From Actinobacteria bacterium UBA5975 (GTDB lineage Bacteria; Actinomycetota; Actinomycetes; Nanopelagicales; Nanopelagicaceae), in the NCBI GenBank assembly GCA_002430075.1, contig DJBN01000048.1, forward strand, positions 1-32,984: a DNA stretch of 32,984 bases, given 5' to 3'. Below are positions 1-7,452 of this stretch, in pieces. Made by a program: the position numbers and the translations under genes. Under the pieces are notes generated by a model. That model was not told where the DNA came from. It ran no database searches and saw nothing but the letters and a program-made list of their open reading frames with translations. The number at the start of each line of letters is the position of its first letter. The first letter of the stretch is position 1.

Positions 1-158
1 TTACGTAATCTCCAGGAAGTCTTAGGGAAATCTTTATCTTCAAAGCGGCGACCTGCTTCAAGTACTGCAACTGAATAACCTTTTTCACGGAGCCGAAGCG
101 CCGCAACCGAACCACCAAAACCTGATCCGATTACGACGACATCGAACTCGTGTTGCAT
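1..158 (-). CDS. GMC-family FAD oxidoreductase, ChoD-like (partial, 5' end only)
   Basis: The gene runs off the left edge of the window, so only about the first 52 codons are present. The start is an ATG at 158-156, directly after the TAA of the upstream minus-strand gene (zero spacing), so the two are very likely co-transcribed and translationally coupled. The N-terminus has the Rossmann FAD-binding signature [16 protein letters not shown], followed by the acidic strand end VLEAGRRF and then KTSWRLR. This whole stretch resembles the start of mycobacterial ChoD-type cholesterol oxidases/GMC oxidoreductases. The family oxidises alcohol groups using FAD. The substrate cannot be told from this fragment, and a steroid substrate should not be assumed. 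Confidence 0.8.
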   Translation of the reverse strand, partial: MQHEFDVVVIGSGFGGSVAALRLREKGYSVAVLEAGRRFEDKDFPKTSWRLR

Positions 159-1385
159 TTAAATAACGATCCCCTCAGCGCTCTCTTCGCGGATATGCCA
201 AGAAGATCCGTATTCCGCAATTAAATCAAGGAAAGGTTGTGCTGGGAACCATTCAGGACCGGCAATTCCAGCTGGTTTCCAGCTTCCATTTGCAATGAGC
301 TCCATTGCAATCAGTGGGTTGATCGCTGTCTGCCAGACGACTGCTTGGTTACCGTAGTTCTTCATCGACCATTCGTTATCTACGACGTTGTAGATATAGA
401 CAGCCTTGGGCTTTCCTTGCTTGTCCAGACCTTTAACAAGTGTGCCAGCACATGTTTTACCGTGCATCACATCACCGATTGTTGCAGGATCTGGCAAGAG
501 AGCAGCCAGAAGTTCTCGAGGTGAAACCTCTACGCCCTGCACTGAAACCTTCTCCTTCTTATCCAAACCAAGGGAATGAATAGTTTTGAGAGTTTCAATA
601 AATTGTGCACCAAGTCCATACTTAAATCGAACTTCCTTAGCTTTCACCTTCATAGGAATTAAGACAACCTCTTCATGCTCAACGTTGACACATTCAACTG
701 GTCCAATTCCATCAGGGAAGTCGTATGTCTCGAGTTCACTAAATGGCTCGGTTGTATACCAACCACGACCTTCTTCGAAGATCAGAGGCGGATTAAGACA
801 CTCTTCAATCGTCGTCCAGATAGAAAATGATGGAGCAAAGTCGTAGCCATCAACGGTTAGATTGGAACCATCCATTACCGCTAAGTAATCGATGCGAGAG
901 AAGAGTTCATCTTCGGCGTAACGAGCAAAAACATTGCTCATCCCTGGTTCGATACCCATTCCGACAACTGCGTAATTGCCGTTCTGAATCCAGTTCGCTT
1001 CGCGAGCAAATTGTTCATCACCTAGTTTTACTCCAGGCTTATTCATCGGATCATCTGGATGCGGCTTAGAAAGCGACATCGCCATATCCATGTAATTAAC
1101 TTTTTCTTCTTCACAGGCAAGAAAGATTGGCATCACAAAACGCGGATCTACCGCGTTCACCACAATATCGGGAGCTGCTTTACGAATGAGAGCGCGAATA
1201 TCGTTCACATCAGAGGCATCCACCTCCTCCGCGGAGAATCGTGGGTCATTTACTTTGGTTACAGCTGACTGGGCTCGAGAGAGGCTGCGATCTGCAAGGA
1301 CCATCGAGGTAATAAATGGTCTACGTGATGCGATATTTGCAATTGCACTGCCAACTCCGCCTGCGCCGATAACGAGCGCTTTCAT
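159..1385 (-). CDS. saccharopine dehydrogenase-family NAD(P)-dependent oxidoreductase
   Basis: A 408-residue protein that opens with a Rossmann nucleotide-binding motif (VIGAGGVGSAIA, residues 5-16). The rest follows the saccharopine dehydrogenase / carboxynorspermidine dehydrogenase / lysine 6-dehydrogenase superfamily in length and layout: an N-terminal cofactor domain to about residue 130, then the catalytic domain. These enzymes make or break secondary-amine or imine bonds in lysine or polyamine metabolism, but the exact substrate is not visible here. The ATG at 1385-1383 follows an AAAGG Shine-Dalgarno. The downstream GMC oxidoreductase starts right at this gene's stop codon, forming a two-gene unit of redox enzymes. 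A candidate promoter with an overlapping dyad lies upstream. Confidence 0.85.
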   Translation of the reverse strand: MKALVIGAGGVGSAIANIASRRPFITSMVLADRSLSRAQSAVTKVNDPRFSAEEVDASDVNDIRALIRKAAPDIVVNAVDPRFVMPIFLACEEEKVNYMDMAMSLSKPHPDDPMNKPGVKLGDEQFAREANWIQNGNYAVVGMGIEPGMSNVFARYAEDELFSRIDYLAVMDGSNLTVDGYDFAPSFSIWTTIEECLNPPLIFEEGRGWYTTEPFSELETYDFPDGIGPVECVNVEHEEVVLIPMKVKAKEVRFKYGLGAQFIETLKTIHSLGLDKKEKVSVQGVEVSPRELLAALLPDPATIGDVMHGKTCAGTLVKGLDKQGKPKAVYIYNVVDNEWSMKNYGNQAVVWQTAINPLIAMELIANGSWKPAGIAGPEWFPAQPFLDLIAEYGSSWHIREESAEGIVI

Positions 1386-1436
1386 GGGGGCCTTTCATTC
1401 TTTCATTGACGCGACCTGAATTAATCGCGTTAGCCC

Positions 1437-1460
1437 AAGGTTATCTATAGGGATAACCTT
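1437..1460. promoter_or_regulatory. perfect 9-bp inverted repeat, candidate operator
   Basis: The left arm AAGGTTATC (1437-1445) and right arm GATAACCTT (1452-1460) are exact reverse complements around a 6-nt centre. The dyad covers the spacer and -10 of the minus-strand promoter and also lies 25-48 bp before the tRNA-Arg gene, so a bound protein could affect either direction. There is no T-tract next to it, and no gene upstream on either strand needs a terminator here. An operator is therefore more likely than a terminator. Confidence 0.45.
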
Positions 1461-1466
1461 TGCCAA
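1438..1466 (-). promoter_or_regulatory. candidate promoter of the saccharopine-dehydrogenase/GMC operon
   Basis: Read on the minus strand, TTGGCA (1466-1461) is followed after exactly 17 bases by TAACCT (1443-1438), a good -35/-10 pair for an actinobacterial vegetative sigma factor (TANNNT -10). The predicted transcript would start near 1431 and carry a leader of about 45 nt containing the AAAGG Shine-Dalgarno. The promoter is covered by the dyad at 1437-1460. The call rests on motif and spacing only. Confidence 0.45.
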
Positions 1467-1484
1467 GTTGTTGAAGTTTCGCAG

Positions 1485-1557
1485 GTCCCCGTAGCTCAGT
1501 GGATAGAGCAACCGCCTCCTAAGCGGTAGGTCGCAGGTTCAACTCCCGCCGGGGACA
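1485..1557 (+). tRNA. tRNA-Arg (anticodon CCT)
   Basis: A complete 73-nt cloverleaf. The acceptor stem GTCCCCG pairs with CGGGGAC. The D-arm is GCTC/GAGC. The anticodon stem ACCGC/GCGGT encloses the loop CTCCTAA, giving anticodon CCT at 1518-1520, which reads AGG. The T-arm GCAGG/CCCGC has a TTCAACT loop, with one G-C-type mismatch tolerated at the stem base. The discriminator is A and no CCA is encoded. The gene stands alone and faces the convergent purU gene. Confidence 0.97.
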
Positions 1558-1585
1558 CTATTACACAGCAGCGCTTCTTTATTAT

Positions 1586-2425
1586 TTAAGAGAAAATTAC
1601 AGTTCTCTGGCCAACGATAAAAATGCGATCTTCTGCATAAAGCTTTACTGCGCGAGCTAAGACTCTTCGCTCGATATCGCGGCCAAGGGCAATCATCTCT
1701 TCGGGGGTTGCTGCATGAGTTACATGTGCAACATCTTGTTCGATGATCGGACCTTCATCTAAATCTGCCGTAACAAAGTGGGCTGTTGCTCCGATTACTT
1801 TGACGCCGCGATCGTGGGCCTGGTGGTAAGGCTTAGCACCTTTAAATCCCGGAAGGAATGAATGGTGGATATTGATAATTTTTCCTGGCATTGCCTTGCA
1901 GAATTGCGTTGAGAGAATCTGCATATAGCGAGCTAAAACTACGAAATCAATTTCAAGTTCGGCAATTTTTTCAAGAATGACAGCCTCTTGCTCAGCTTTA
2001 TTAGCCGCAGTAACAGGAAGGTACATAAATGGGATTCCATGAGATTCAACGAGGGACTTAAGATCTTCGCGGTTTGAAATCACAAGTGGAATTTCGATAG
2101 GTAGCTCGGCGAGTTCAAGTAAATACATCAGATCACGAAGACAGTGGCTCTCTTTGGTTACCAAGATAAGTGCGCGTGGTTTTTCAGCGGTTGGACGGAT
2201 ATGAAGCTGGGGGGAGAATTTACCTAGTCCATCGCTCAAGCTTGAGCGCGCCGCCTCTAAGCCTTGTGATGTCTCAAAACGTGTGCGCATTACAAAGATA
2301 TTTGTTGTGTGATCGGTGAACTGTTGATTCTCGATGATATTTCCGCCACAGCCCAGAACAGCGGTGGTCATCGCATGAACGATGCCTGGTTGATCGGTGC
2401 ATTGCAGGGAAGCGATGAGATCCAT
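1586..2425 (-). CDS. purU: formyltetrahydrofolate deformylase
   Basis: A 279-residue enzyme that hydrolyses 10-formyltetrahydrofolate to formate and tetrahydrofolate, balancing the one-carbon pool and feeding formate to purine synthesis. Residues 1-80 form an ACT-type regulatory domain (start MDLIASLQCTDQPGIVHAMT). The C-terminal formyltransferase-fold domain carries the family motif NIHHSFLPGFKGAKPYHQA and then GATAHFVTADLDEGPIIEQD, with the catalytic Asn/His/Asp expected in these segments. The length is normal. There is no clear Shine-Dalgarno beyond GGGGA. A TAACCT hexamer lies exactly 6 nt before the ATG, so a leaderless transcript is likely. The gene is convergent with tRNA-Arg and sits just downstream of the MMPL gene. 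Confidence 0.95.
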   Translation of the reverse strand: MDLIASLQCTDQPGIVHAMTTAVLGCGGNIIENQQFTDHTTNIFVMRTRFETSQGLEAARSSLSDGLGKFSPQLHIRPTAEKPRALILVTKESHCLRDLMYLLELAELPIEIPLVISNREDLKSLVESHGIPFMYLPVTAANKAEQEAVILEKIAELEIDFVVLARYMQILSTQFCKAMPGKIINIHHSFLPGFKGAKPYHQAHDRGVKVIGATAHFVTADLDEGPIIEQDVAHVTHAATPEEMIALGRDIERRVLARAVKLYAEDRIFIVGQRTVIFS

Positions 2426-2431
2426 TCCCCA

Positions 2432-2437
2432 AGGTTA
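2432..2437 (-). promoter_or_regulatory. candidate -10 box for leaderless purU
   Basis: TAACCT on the minus strand ends 6 nt before the purU ATG (2425-2423). That spacing would put the transcription start on the start codon itself. The -35 region (around 2455-2460) is poor, which is common for actinobacterial promoters. Confidence 0.4.
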
Positions 2438-2461
2438 AGGGAAAGTGGGAGGTAAGGGTAA

Positions 2462-4573
2462 TTAGTGCTTAAGTGTAAAGCGCTGCATCCATTGGGGCGC
2501 CCACCAGTTGCGTTCTCCAAATAGTCGCATCAATGCGGGAACCAGAAGTGCGCGAACAATGGTTGCATCAAGAATCACGGCAAGGGCTACGCCAAAACCC
2601 ATTGATTTAATTGATGTAACACCGCTGGTAATAAATGCGCCGAAAACCACCGCAAGTAAGACTGCGGCAGCAGTAATGATTCGAGCAGAGCGTTGAAGTC
2701 CGGTTGCAACTGCTTCAATATTGGATTTACCAGCCAAATGCTCTTCGCGAATACGTGAGAGTAAGAAGAGTTCGTAGTCCATAGATAAACCGAAGACAAC
2801 GACGGCAATTAAGATAACGATAGATGTATCGAGGGTTCCGGTCACCGTGAAAGAACCAACCAACCATTGCAAATGGCCATCGATAAATACCCAGGTTAAG
2901 ACGCCCATTGTTGCTGCAAGCGATAGCACGTTGAGCAACACTGCCTTGATCGGAAGAATGATGGAACCGGTGAATATGAAGATCAGTATGAGGACGCTGA
3001 TTGTGATCCAGCCAAGTGCCCAAGGAAGAGTTTGAGAAATACCATCTTGTGAATCGGTGTAATCAGCAGCAACGCCGCCAACTAAAGTGCCTTGCGGAGC
3101 TTTGATGTCGCGGATGTCATGAATCAACTTCTGTGATTCTGGAGTACGAGGCAACATTGCTTGATAGGCAACAAGTCGGACATCGGTACCGATAACTTGA
3201 GGAGGTACAGTTCCCACGATTCCAGGAGTTGTCGCAACTTTGGTCGCATAGGTATTGATTTCGTCTAAACGATTAGAGCCATCAAAGATAATAATTTCAA
3301 TAGGTGTGCCTGTTTGCCCAGGGAATCGCTCTGCTTGAAGAGCCGTTGAAATGGCTGCCTTATTGCTTGCTGGCAACATACGAGAATCACCTTGGGCAAA
3401 TTTAATATTTTGCACAGGGGCGGCAAGGATTCCTAAAATAATAAGTGCGAGAATAACTACTGCAGTTGGGCGCTTCATCACCATGCGCGCAGTCTGTGCC
3501 CAACGTCCATCTTCTTTCGGTGTAATTGCTGATTTTCTCACAACACCTTTATCGATACGCGTTCCAACGAGCGCCAGGATAGGTGGCAGACCAAAGATTG
3601 CACCGACCACAGCTAGCGCCACAACTGAAACGCCTGCGTAACCAAATGATTTGAGGAATGGAAGCGGGAAGAAAGTCAGCGAAACCATAGTTACTAAGAC
3701 AGTTAACCCTGAATAAAAAACAGTTTTTCCTGCAGTGGCCATCGTGGTGACGACCGATTCTTCAACGCTACGTCCGTGATGGAGCTCTTCACGGAAGCGG
3801 TTGACCATCAACAACGCATAATCAATGCCAAGACCTAAACCCATACCAGTTGTCAGATTAAGTGCGTAGACGCTGACCTCGGTCATTAGTGAGATAAGAA
3901 AGAGAATAAAGAAGGCACCTAAAATTGCGGCGACACCAACGATGAGCGGCATAGCAGAGGCGGCTAGGGCTCCAAAGACAAAAGCCAAGAGGATAAAGGT
4001 TAAAGGTATTGAAACCAGTTCTGAAATCTTGAGATCTTGCGCAATCTTCTCAGTGATCGCGTTTCCTACAACTCCAACACCACCTGCATAGAGGGTCAGG
4101 CCATTAACCGGGCCGTCGTACTTCTTTTGAAAGAGTGAGCCCAGCTTCTGGCTTTCAGGAGTGAATGCTTCACCTTTACCGTAGATAAGTATGTATGCAG
4201 CTTTCCCATCAGTTGACTTAAGAGTTGGTTCACCACCTGAACTCCAATAGGAAAGAACCCTAGTCACGCCAGCTTCTGTCGCCATTGTCGCTTCAAGTAC
4301 GCGAGCTTTCTCTCTAACACCAGGATCGGTGACAGCAAGGCTTCCAGAATCAACAACTACTACTACTGCAGGATCTTCAACTTTAAGATCATCTTTGAGA
4401 TATTCATAAACCTTGTATGAATCACTATTGGGGTTGGAATAACCACCAGAATCAAGTCTGCTAAAAATAAGTGAGCCGATTACGCCTGAAAGAAGAATTC
4501 CGATGATAAAAAGAGCGACTGCACTCTTTCGATAGCGGACTAATACATGGCCCAAACGTTCAAACATAGGCAT
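2462..4573 (-). CDS. MMPL-family (RND superfamily) membrane transporter
   Basis: About 703 residues with the duplicated RND layout: one N-terminal membrane helix, a large extracytoplasmic loop (about residues 45-190), a block of five or six helices, a second TM-loop-TM half, and a short C-terminal tail. The intramembrane acidic motif is visible in each half (GLGIDYALLMVNRFREE, then GLSMDYELFLLSRIREE); these Asp-Tyr pairs carry the proton in MMPL proteins. The family exports lipids or small hydrophobic molecules. A TTG at 4597 would extend the frame by 8 residues. I prefer ATG 4573, or ATG 4567 (starting MFERLG), because a TACATA -10-like box lies just upstream and no Shine-Dalgarno precedes any of these starts. 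The cargo is unknown. Confidence 0.88.
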   Translation of the reverse strand: MPMFERLGHVLVRYRKSAVALFIIGILLSGVIGSLIFSRLDSGGYSNPNSDSYKVYEYLKDDLKVEDPAVVVVVDSGSLAVTDPGVREKARVLEATMATEAGVTRVLSYWSSGGEPTLKSTDGKAAYILIYGKGEAFTPESQKLGSLFQKKYDGPVNGLTLYAGGVGVVGNAITEKIAQDLKISELVSIPLTFILLAFVFGALAASAMPLIVGVAAILGAFFILFLISLMTEVSVYALNLTTGMGLGLGIDYALLMVNRFREELHHGRSVEESVVTTMATAGKTVFYSGLTVLVTMVSLTFFPLPFLKSFGYAGVSVVALAVVGAIFGLPPILALVGTRIDKGVVRKSAITPKEDGRWAQTARMVMKRPTAVVILALIILGILAAPVQNIKFAQGDSRMLPASNKAAISTALQAERFPGQTGTPIEIIIFDGSNRLDEINTYATKVATTPGIVGTVPPQVIGTDVRLVAYQAMLPRTPESQKLIHDIRDIKAPQGTLVGGVAADYTDSQDGISQTLPWALGWITISVLILIFIFTGSIILPIKAVLLNVLSLAATMGVLTWVFIDGHLQWLVGSFTVTGTLDTSIVILIAVVVFGLSMDYELFLLSRIREEHLAGKSNIEAVATGLQRSARIITAAAVLLAVVFGAFITSGVTSIKSMGFGVALAVILDATIVRALLVPALMRLFGERNWWAPQWMQRFTLKH

Positions 4574-4626
4574 AATTATGTAGGATTGGGTTATCAAGAG
4601 TTAAATCGAAAAGGGGAAGAATTGCT

Positions 4627-4743
4627 ATGAGTAGTGTGTTTCCCGCAATAACCGATGATGAACGTGATCCACAGGAAGATGCGAAGGAAGATAGCCGTCG
4701 CGAGGAAGAGATTAAGGGTGATAAACCACCCCACCACGAGTAG
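4627..4743 (+). CDS. small acidic hypothetical protein (38 aa)
   Basis: The ATG at 4627 follows a strong purine-rich Shine-Dalgarno (AAGGGGAAG at 4611-4619), and the frame stays open to TAG at 4741-4743. The 38-residue product starts MSSVFPAITDDERDPQED, is very rich in Asp, Glu, Arg and Lys, and ends in PPHHE. It has no membrane segment and no cysteine. I do not recognise a family. It is divergent from the MMPL gene and convergent with the FmdB-type gene (2 nt between stops), and it fills what would otherwise be a gap of about 150 bases. The ribosome-binding site and the fit between neighbours argue that it is real. Confidence 0.6.
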   Translation: MSSVFPAITDDERDPQEDAKEDSRREEEIKGDKPPHHE

Positions 4744-4745
4744 TT

Positions 4746-4946
4746 TTACTCAGCAGCGGTTGCAGGTTTTGCAACTGAATCGGTCTTGTAAAAACCAGGT
4801 CCTTTAAAGACAACTCCAACAGTTGAATAGACCTTACGAACTTCGCTCTTGCATAGAGGACATTGCGTCAATGGAGATTCCGAAAAACTCTGAAAAGCCT
4901 CAAAAGCGTGGTCGCACGCTGTGCATGCGTATTGATATGTGGGCAA
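4746..4946 (-). CDS. FmdB-family zinc-ribbon protein
   Basis: A 66-residue protein starting MPTYQYACTACDHAFEAFQS, the classic FmdB/CxxC zinc-ribbon opening. Two CxxC pairs (Cys8/Cys11 and Cys29/Cys32) would bind one zinc ion. The tail (KVYSTVGVVFKGPGFYKTDS) matches the family, including the KGPGFYKTD stretch. The family's function is largely unknown; it was first described as a regulator near formamidase genes but occurs very widely. An AAAGG Shine-Dalgarno lies 6 nt before the ATG. The gene is divergent from the copC-like operon across about 100 bases. Confidence 0.9.
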   Translation of the reverse strand: MPTYQYACTACDHAFEAFQSFSESPLTQCPLCKSEVRKVYSTVGVVFKGPGFYKTDSVAKPATAAE

Positions 4947-5047
4947 TGTGAGACCTTTCTCTTAGAGTTTATCTACCCCTAAGTCTAAAGAAGTGAGACG
5001 ATAGGCGCGAATCCACATAGATTCTGAGCGCAAAGGAGTATCTCTGA

Positions 5048-5563
5048 ATGAAGCGAATCACCGCAGCTGCAATGGTTCTAGGCATTTTCTTCTTCACATC
5101 TCATACCGCTTTCGCAAATTCACTGGTCGCTACATCCCCAATCGCAGGAGCCACGCTACAAAGCGCTCCAAGTGCGGTCACCATCACCACTGAAATCCCA
5201 CTAATGGATATTGGTAATGAAGTGACAGTGACAGATCCAAAAGGAGCACGCGTTGATGATGGTGCGCTGACCATCGATGGCATCAATGCCGTCATCGGGC
5301 TTAGGCAATTGGTTAAGACTGGAATATATTCTGTTAACTATTCTCTCTTCGCAGAAAATGATCTTCCTCTAATCGGAAAGTTCACATTTAATTTTGCTGA
5401 ACCAACTGTTGTTGCAACAGTTGTACCAAAACCAACTCCGACCCCAACTCCATCAGGAGATAATCTCGGAACAACTGTTTTTGTTCTCGGTCTATTGGCA
5501 GCAGCTCTCATCGTCACCGTGGCGCTTTCGCTTTATGCTCGAAAGCTTTACCGCGAACGATGA
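5048..5563 (+). CDS. CopC-domain secreted, C-terminally anchored protein
   Basis: 171 residues. A Sec signal peptide covers residues 1-23 (cleavage expected after AFA). A small CopC beta-sandwich follows (about 24-120), starting SLVATSPIAGATLQSAP, then a Pro/Thr linker (KPTPTPTPSG), one membrane helix (about 142-163) and a basic tail. CopC proteins carry periplasmic Cu(II) to the CopD permease. The usual copper ligands look missing here: the mature N-terminus is Asn-Ser rather than His, and the late DGHPVSG-type His motif reads NDLPLIG. The ATG has an AAAGGAG Shine-Dalgarno. Its stop overlaps the next start by 4 bp (ATGA), so it is coupled to the CopD-CtaG gene. The fold assignment is good; a copper role is doubtful. 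Confidence 0.82.
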   Translation: MKRITAAAMVLGIFFFTSHTAFANSLVATSPIAGATLQSAPSAVTITTEIPLMDIGNEVTVTDPKGARVDDGALTIDGINAVIGLRQLVKTGIYSVNYSLFAENDLPLIGKFTFNFAEPTVVATVVPKPTPTPTPSGDNLGTTVFVLGLLAAALIVTVALSLYARKLYRER

Positions 5564-7452
5564 GTCTTAGGGCAGGAACTTTAGGTGCAGCAGATCCACT
5601 AGTGAGTGCGCTCGGAACGCTCACCAAGTCCCTATCGCTCTTTGCAGCCTTTACCCTGGTCGGGATACTTCTCGCGCTCTCTTTTCTACTTATTGAAAAA
5701 GAGGGCAAACTTCAAGATAACGCACTTCGCCTTCGCCAAGGTGGGCTAATTCTGGCAGGCATCTGGTTTGTCACGAGTGCGTTTCAGATTGTTTTAACTG
5801 TTGCCAATATTTTGGGAACTTCCCTTGGTTCTGCCTTTGATTCGACGACACTTTCCTCATTCATCACTCAGATAGATCTTGGTAAATATCTTGCCTTCCA
5901 GACTCTACTAGCTGGCATAGTTCTGATTTCAATCAACTTCGTTCGGACAGTTATAACTAGCCTTACCCTTCTTGTCATCTCCTTATTGGCGCTCATAACA
6001 CCTGTCTTTCAGAGCCATACGGCATCAGGTGGTTCACACTCACTGGCAATTGGTTCCCTTGTAATTCACGTTGTCGCGCTATCCCTCTGGGTTGGCGGGC
6101 TCTTTGCCATTGTGGCACTTGACGATTCTGATCGCCGAATTGCACTTCCTCGCTTTAGCCAGCTTGCTCTATGGTCTGCAATCGCTGTAGTCGTTAGCGG
6201 AGCAGCTAACGCGTGGGCTCGTTTGAATTTTGCCTCTGCGTGGTCATCTTCTTATGCCCGAATTGTTATTGCAAAAATTATTTTAACTTTAGTCTTACTT
6301 GCAATTGGATACCGCAACCGTAAATCGTTGCAAACAGGAGATAAGACTGGATGGAGCCTTCTATCTAGAGTAATTTTTGTCGAAGCCGCAATTATGGGTC
6401 TTGTCGTTGTACTAGGAAGTTGGCTATCTGGAACGCAGCCACCATCTGGTGAAGAAGCACCCTTTAACGCAGCGCTTTCAATTGTAGGTATTGCAACTCC
6501 TGAAGCTCCAAATTTCACGCGCCTACTTACTTTGTATGATCCTGATGCGCTCATTATCGGAATGCTCATCACTCTTGTTGCGCTCTACATCAAAGGCGTT
6601 TCAATACTGAAGCGCCGCGGCGATTCATGGCCGATTGGAAGAACGATTGCTTTTGCTTTAGGAATTGCCGTAGTTGATTTTGCAACCAGTGGCGGGCTAG
6701 GTGTCTATGCGCTCTTTTCCTTTGAATATCACATGATTGCTCACATGGTTCTTGGGATGTTGGCGCCAATCGGATTGGTATTAGGTGCGCCAATCACACT
6801 TGCTTTGCGCACACTTCCGCAAGGTCGTAATGCAGATGAGAGAGGCGTTAGAGGAACCCTGATTGCGCTACTGCACTCACGCTATGCAATTATTCTGACA
6901 AACCCATTAACTGCACTTGCAATCTTTGATGGCTCACTCTTTGTTCTCTATTTCACTGATCTATTCGGAAATCTGATGCAGTCACACGCGGGCCATCTCT
7001 TTATGAATATCCACTTCATGCTGGCCGGATTCCTCTTCTTCAACGTAATTATTGGCATTGATCCAAATCCACGAAAAATCCCACATTTAATTCGAATCGT
7101 CATCCTCTTTGCGGCAATGAGCATCCACGCATTCTTTGCCGTTGCGCTGATGGCAACAACAACGTTGATAGATAAGGGATATTACGGATCTCTCAACACT
7201 CCGTGGCTCGGTGATCTCTTAACCGATCAACATGCAGCCGGAGCTATTGCTTGGGGAATGGGCGAGGCTCCAATCGTCTTAGCCCTCATAGCAACATTTA
7301 TTCAATGGATGCGAGATGATTCGCGCGAGAATAAAAGAATTGATCGTAATGAAGCTCGCCTAGCCGCCATGGGAAAACCCGATGAATTAGCGCAATACAA
7401 CCAATATTTAAACCAATTAAAGAGTCGCGATGAAAGAGAAGGAAATAAATGA
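5560..7452 (+). CDS. CopD-CtaG fusion membrane protein (copper uptake / oxidase assembly)
   Basis: 630 residues, almost all membrane helices. The first half (about 1-300) is a CopD-type copper permease domain, with GSHSLAIGSLVIHVVALSLWVGGLFAIVAL as its conserved core split over two helices. The second half (about 325-600) is a caa3-type CtaG cytochrome-oxidase assembly domain, with EYHMIAHMVLGMLAPIGLVLG and, further on, HLFMNIHFMLAGFLFFN. The cytoplasmic tail is hydrophilic. This fusion is common in actinobacteria and is thought to deliver copper for cytochrome oxidase. It overlaps both neighbours by 4 bp (copC-like upstream, acyl-CoA dehydrogenase downstream), so all three should be made from one message. 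Confidence 0.9.
   Translation: MSLRAGTLGAADPLVSALGTLTKSLSLFAAFTLVGILLALSFLLIEKEGKLQDNALRLRQGGLILAGIWFVTSAFQIVLTVANILGTSLGSAFDSTTLSSFITQIDLGKYLAFQTLLAGIVLISINFVRTVITSLTLLVISLLALITPVFQSHTASGGSHSLAIGSLVIHVVALSLWVGGLFAIVALDDSDRRIALPRFSQLALWSAIAVVVSGAANAWARLNFASAWSSSYARIVIAKIILTLVLLAIGYRNRKSLQTGDKTGWSLLSRVIFVEAAIMGLVVVLGSWLSGTQPPSGEEAPFNAALSIVGIATPEAPNFTRLLTLYDPDALIIGMLITLVALYIKGVSILKRRGDSWPIGRTIAFALGIAVVDFATSGGLGVYALFSFEYHMIAHMVLGMLAPIGLVLGAPITLALRTLPQGRNADERGVRGTLIALLHSRYAIILTNPLTALAIFDGSLFVLYFTDLFGNLMQSHAGHLFMNIHFMLAGFLFFNVIIGIDPNPRKIPHLIRIVILFAAMSIHAFFAVALMATTTLIDKGYYGSLNTPWLGDLLTDQHAAGAIAWGMGEAPIVLALIATFIQWMRDDSRENKRIDRNEARLAAMGKPDELAQYNQYLNQLKSRDEREGNK

Noticed and set aside
1558..1585. T-rich run after tRNA-Arg as a terminator
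   Set aside because: No convincing stem precedes it; only a short AGCGCT palindrome is present.
4574..4597. TTG start for the MMPL transporter, giving eight more N-terminal residues
   Set aside because: No Shine-Dalgarno before the TTG. The extension is not typical of the family, whose proteins usually begin close to MFERLG, and the stretch carries the TACATA promoter-like box instead.
4961..4988. Imperfect dyad between the FmdB-type gene and the CopC-like gene
   Set aside because: The arms match only partly with interruptions in an AT-rich spacer; likely chance.
5430..5458. Pro-Thr repeat in the CopC-like gene as a possible DNA repeat element
   Set aside because: A short in-frame PTPTPTP linker, common before C-terminal membrane anchors; not a mobile or CRISPR repeat.
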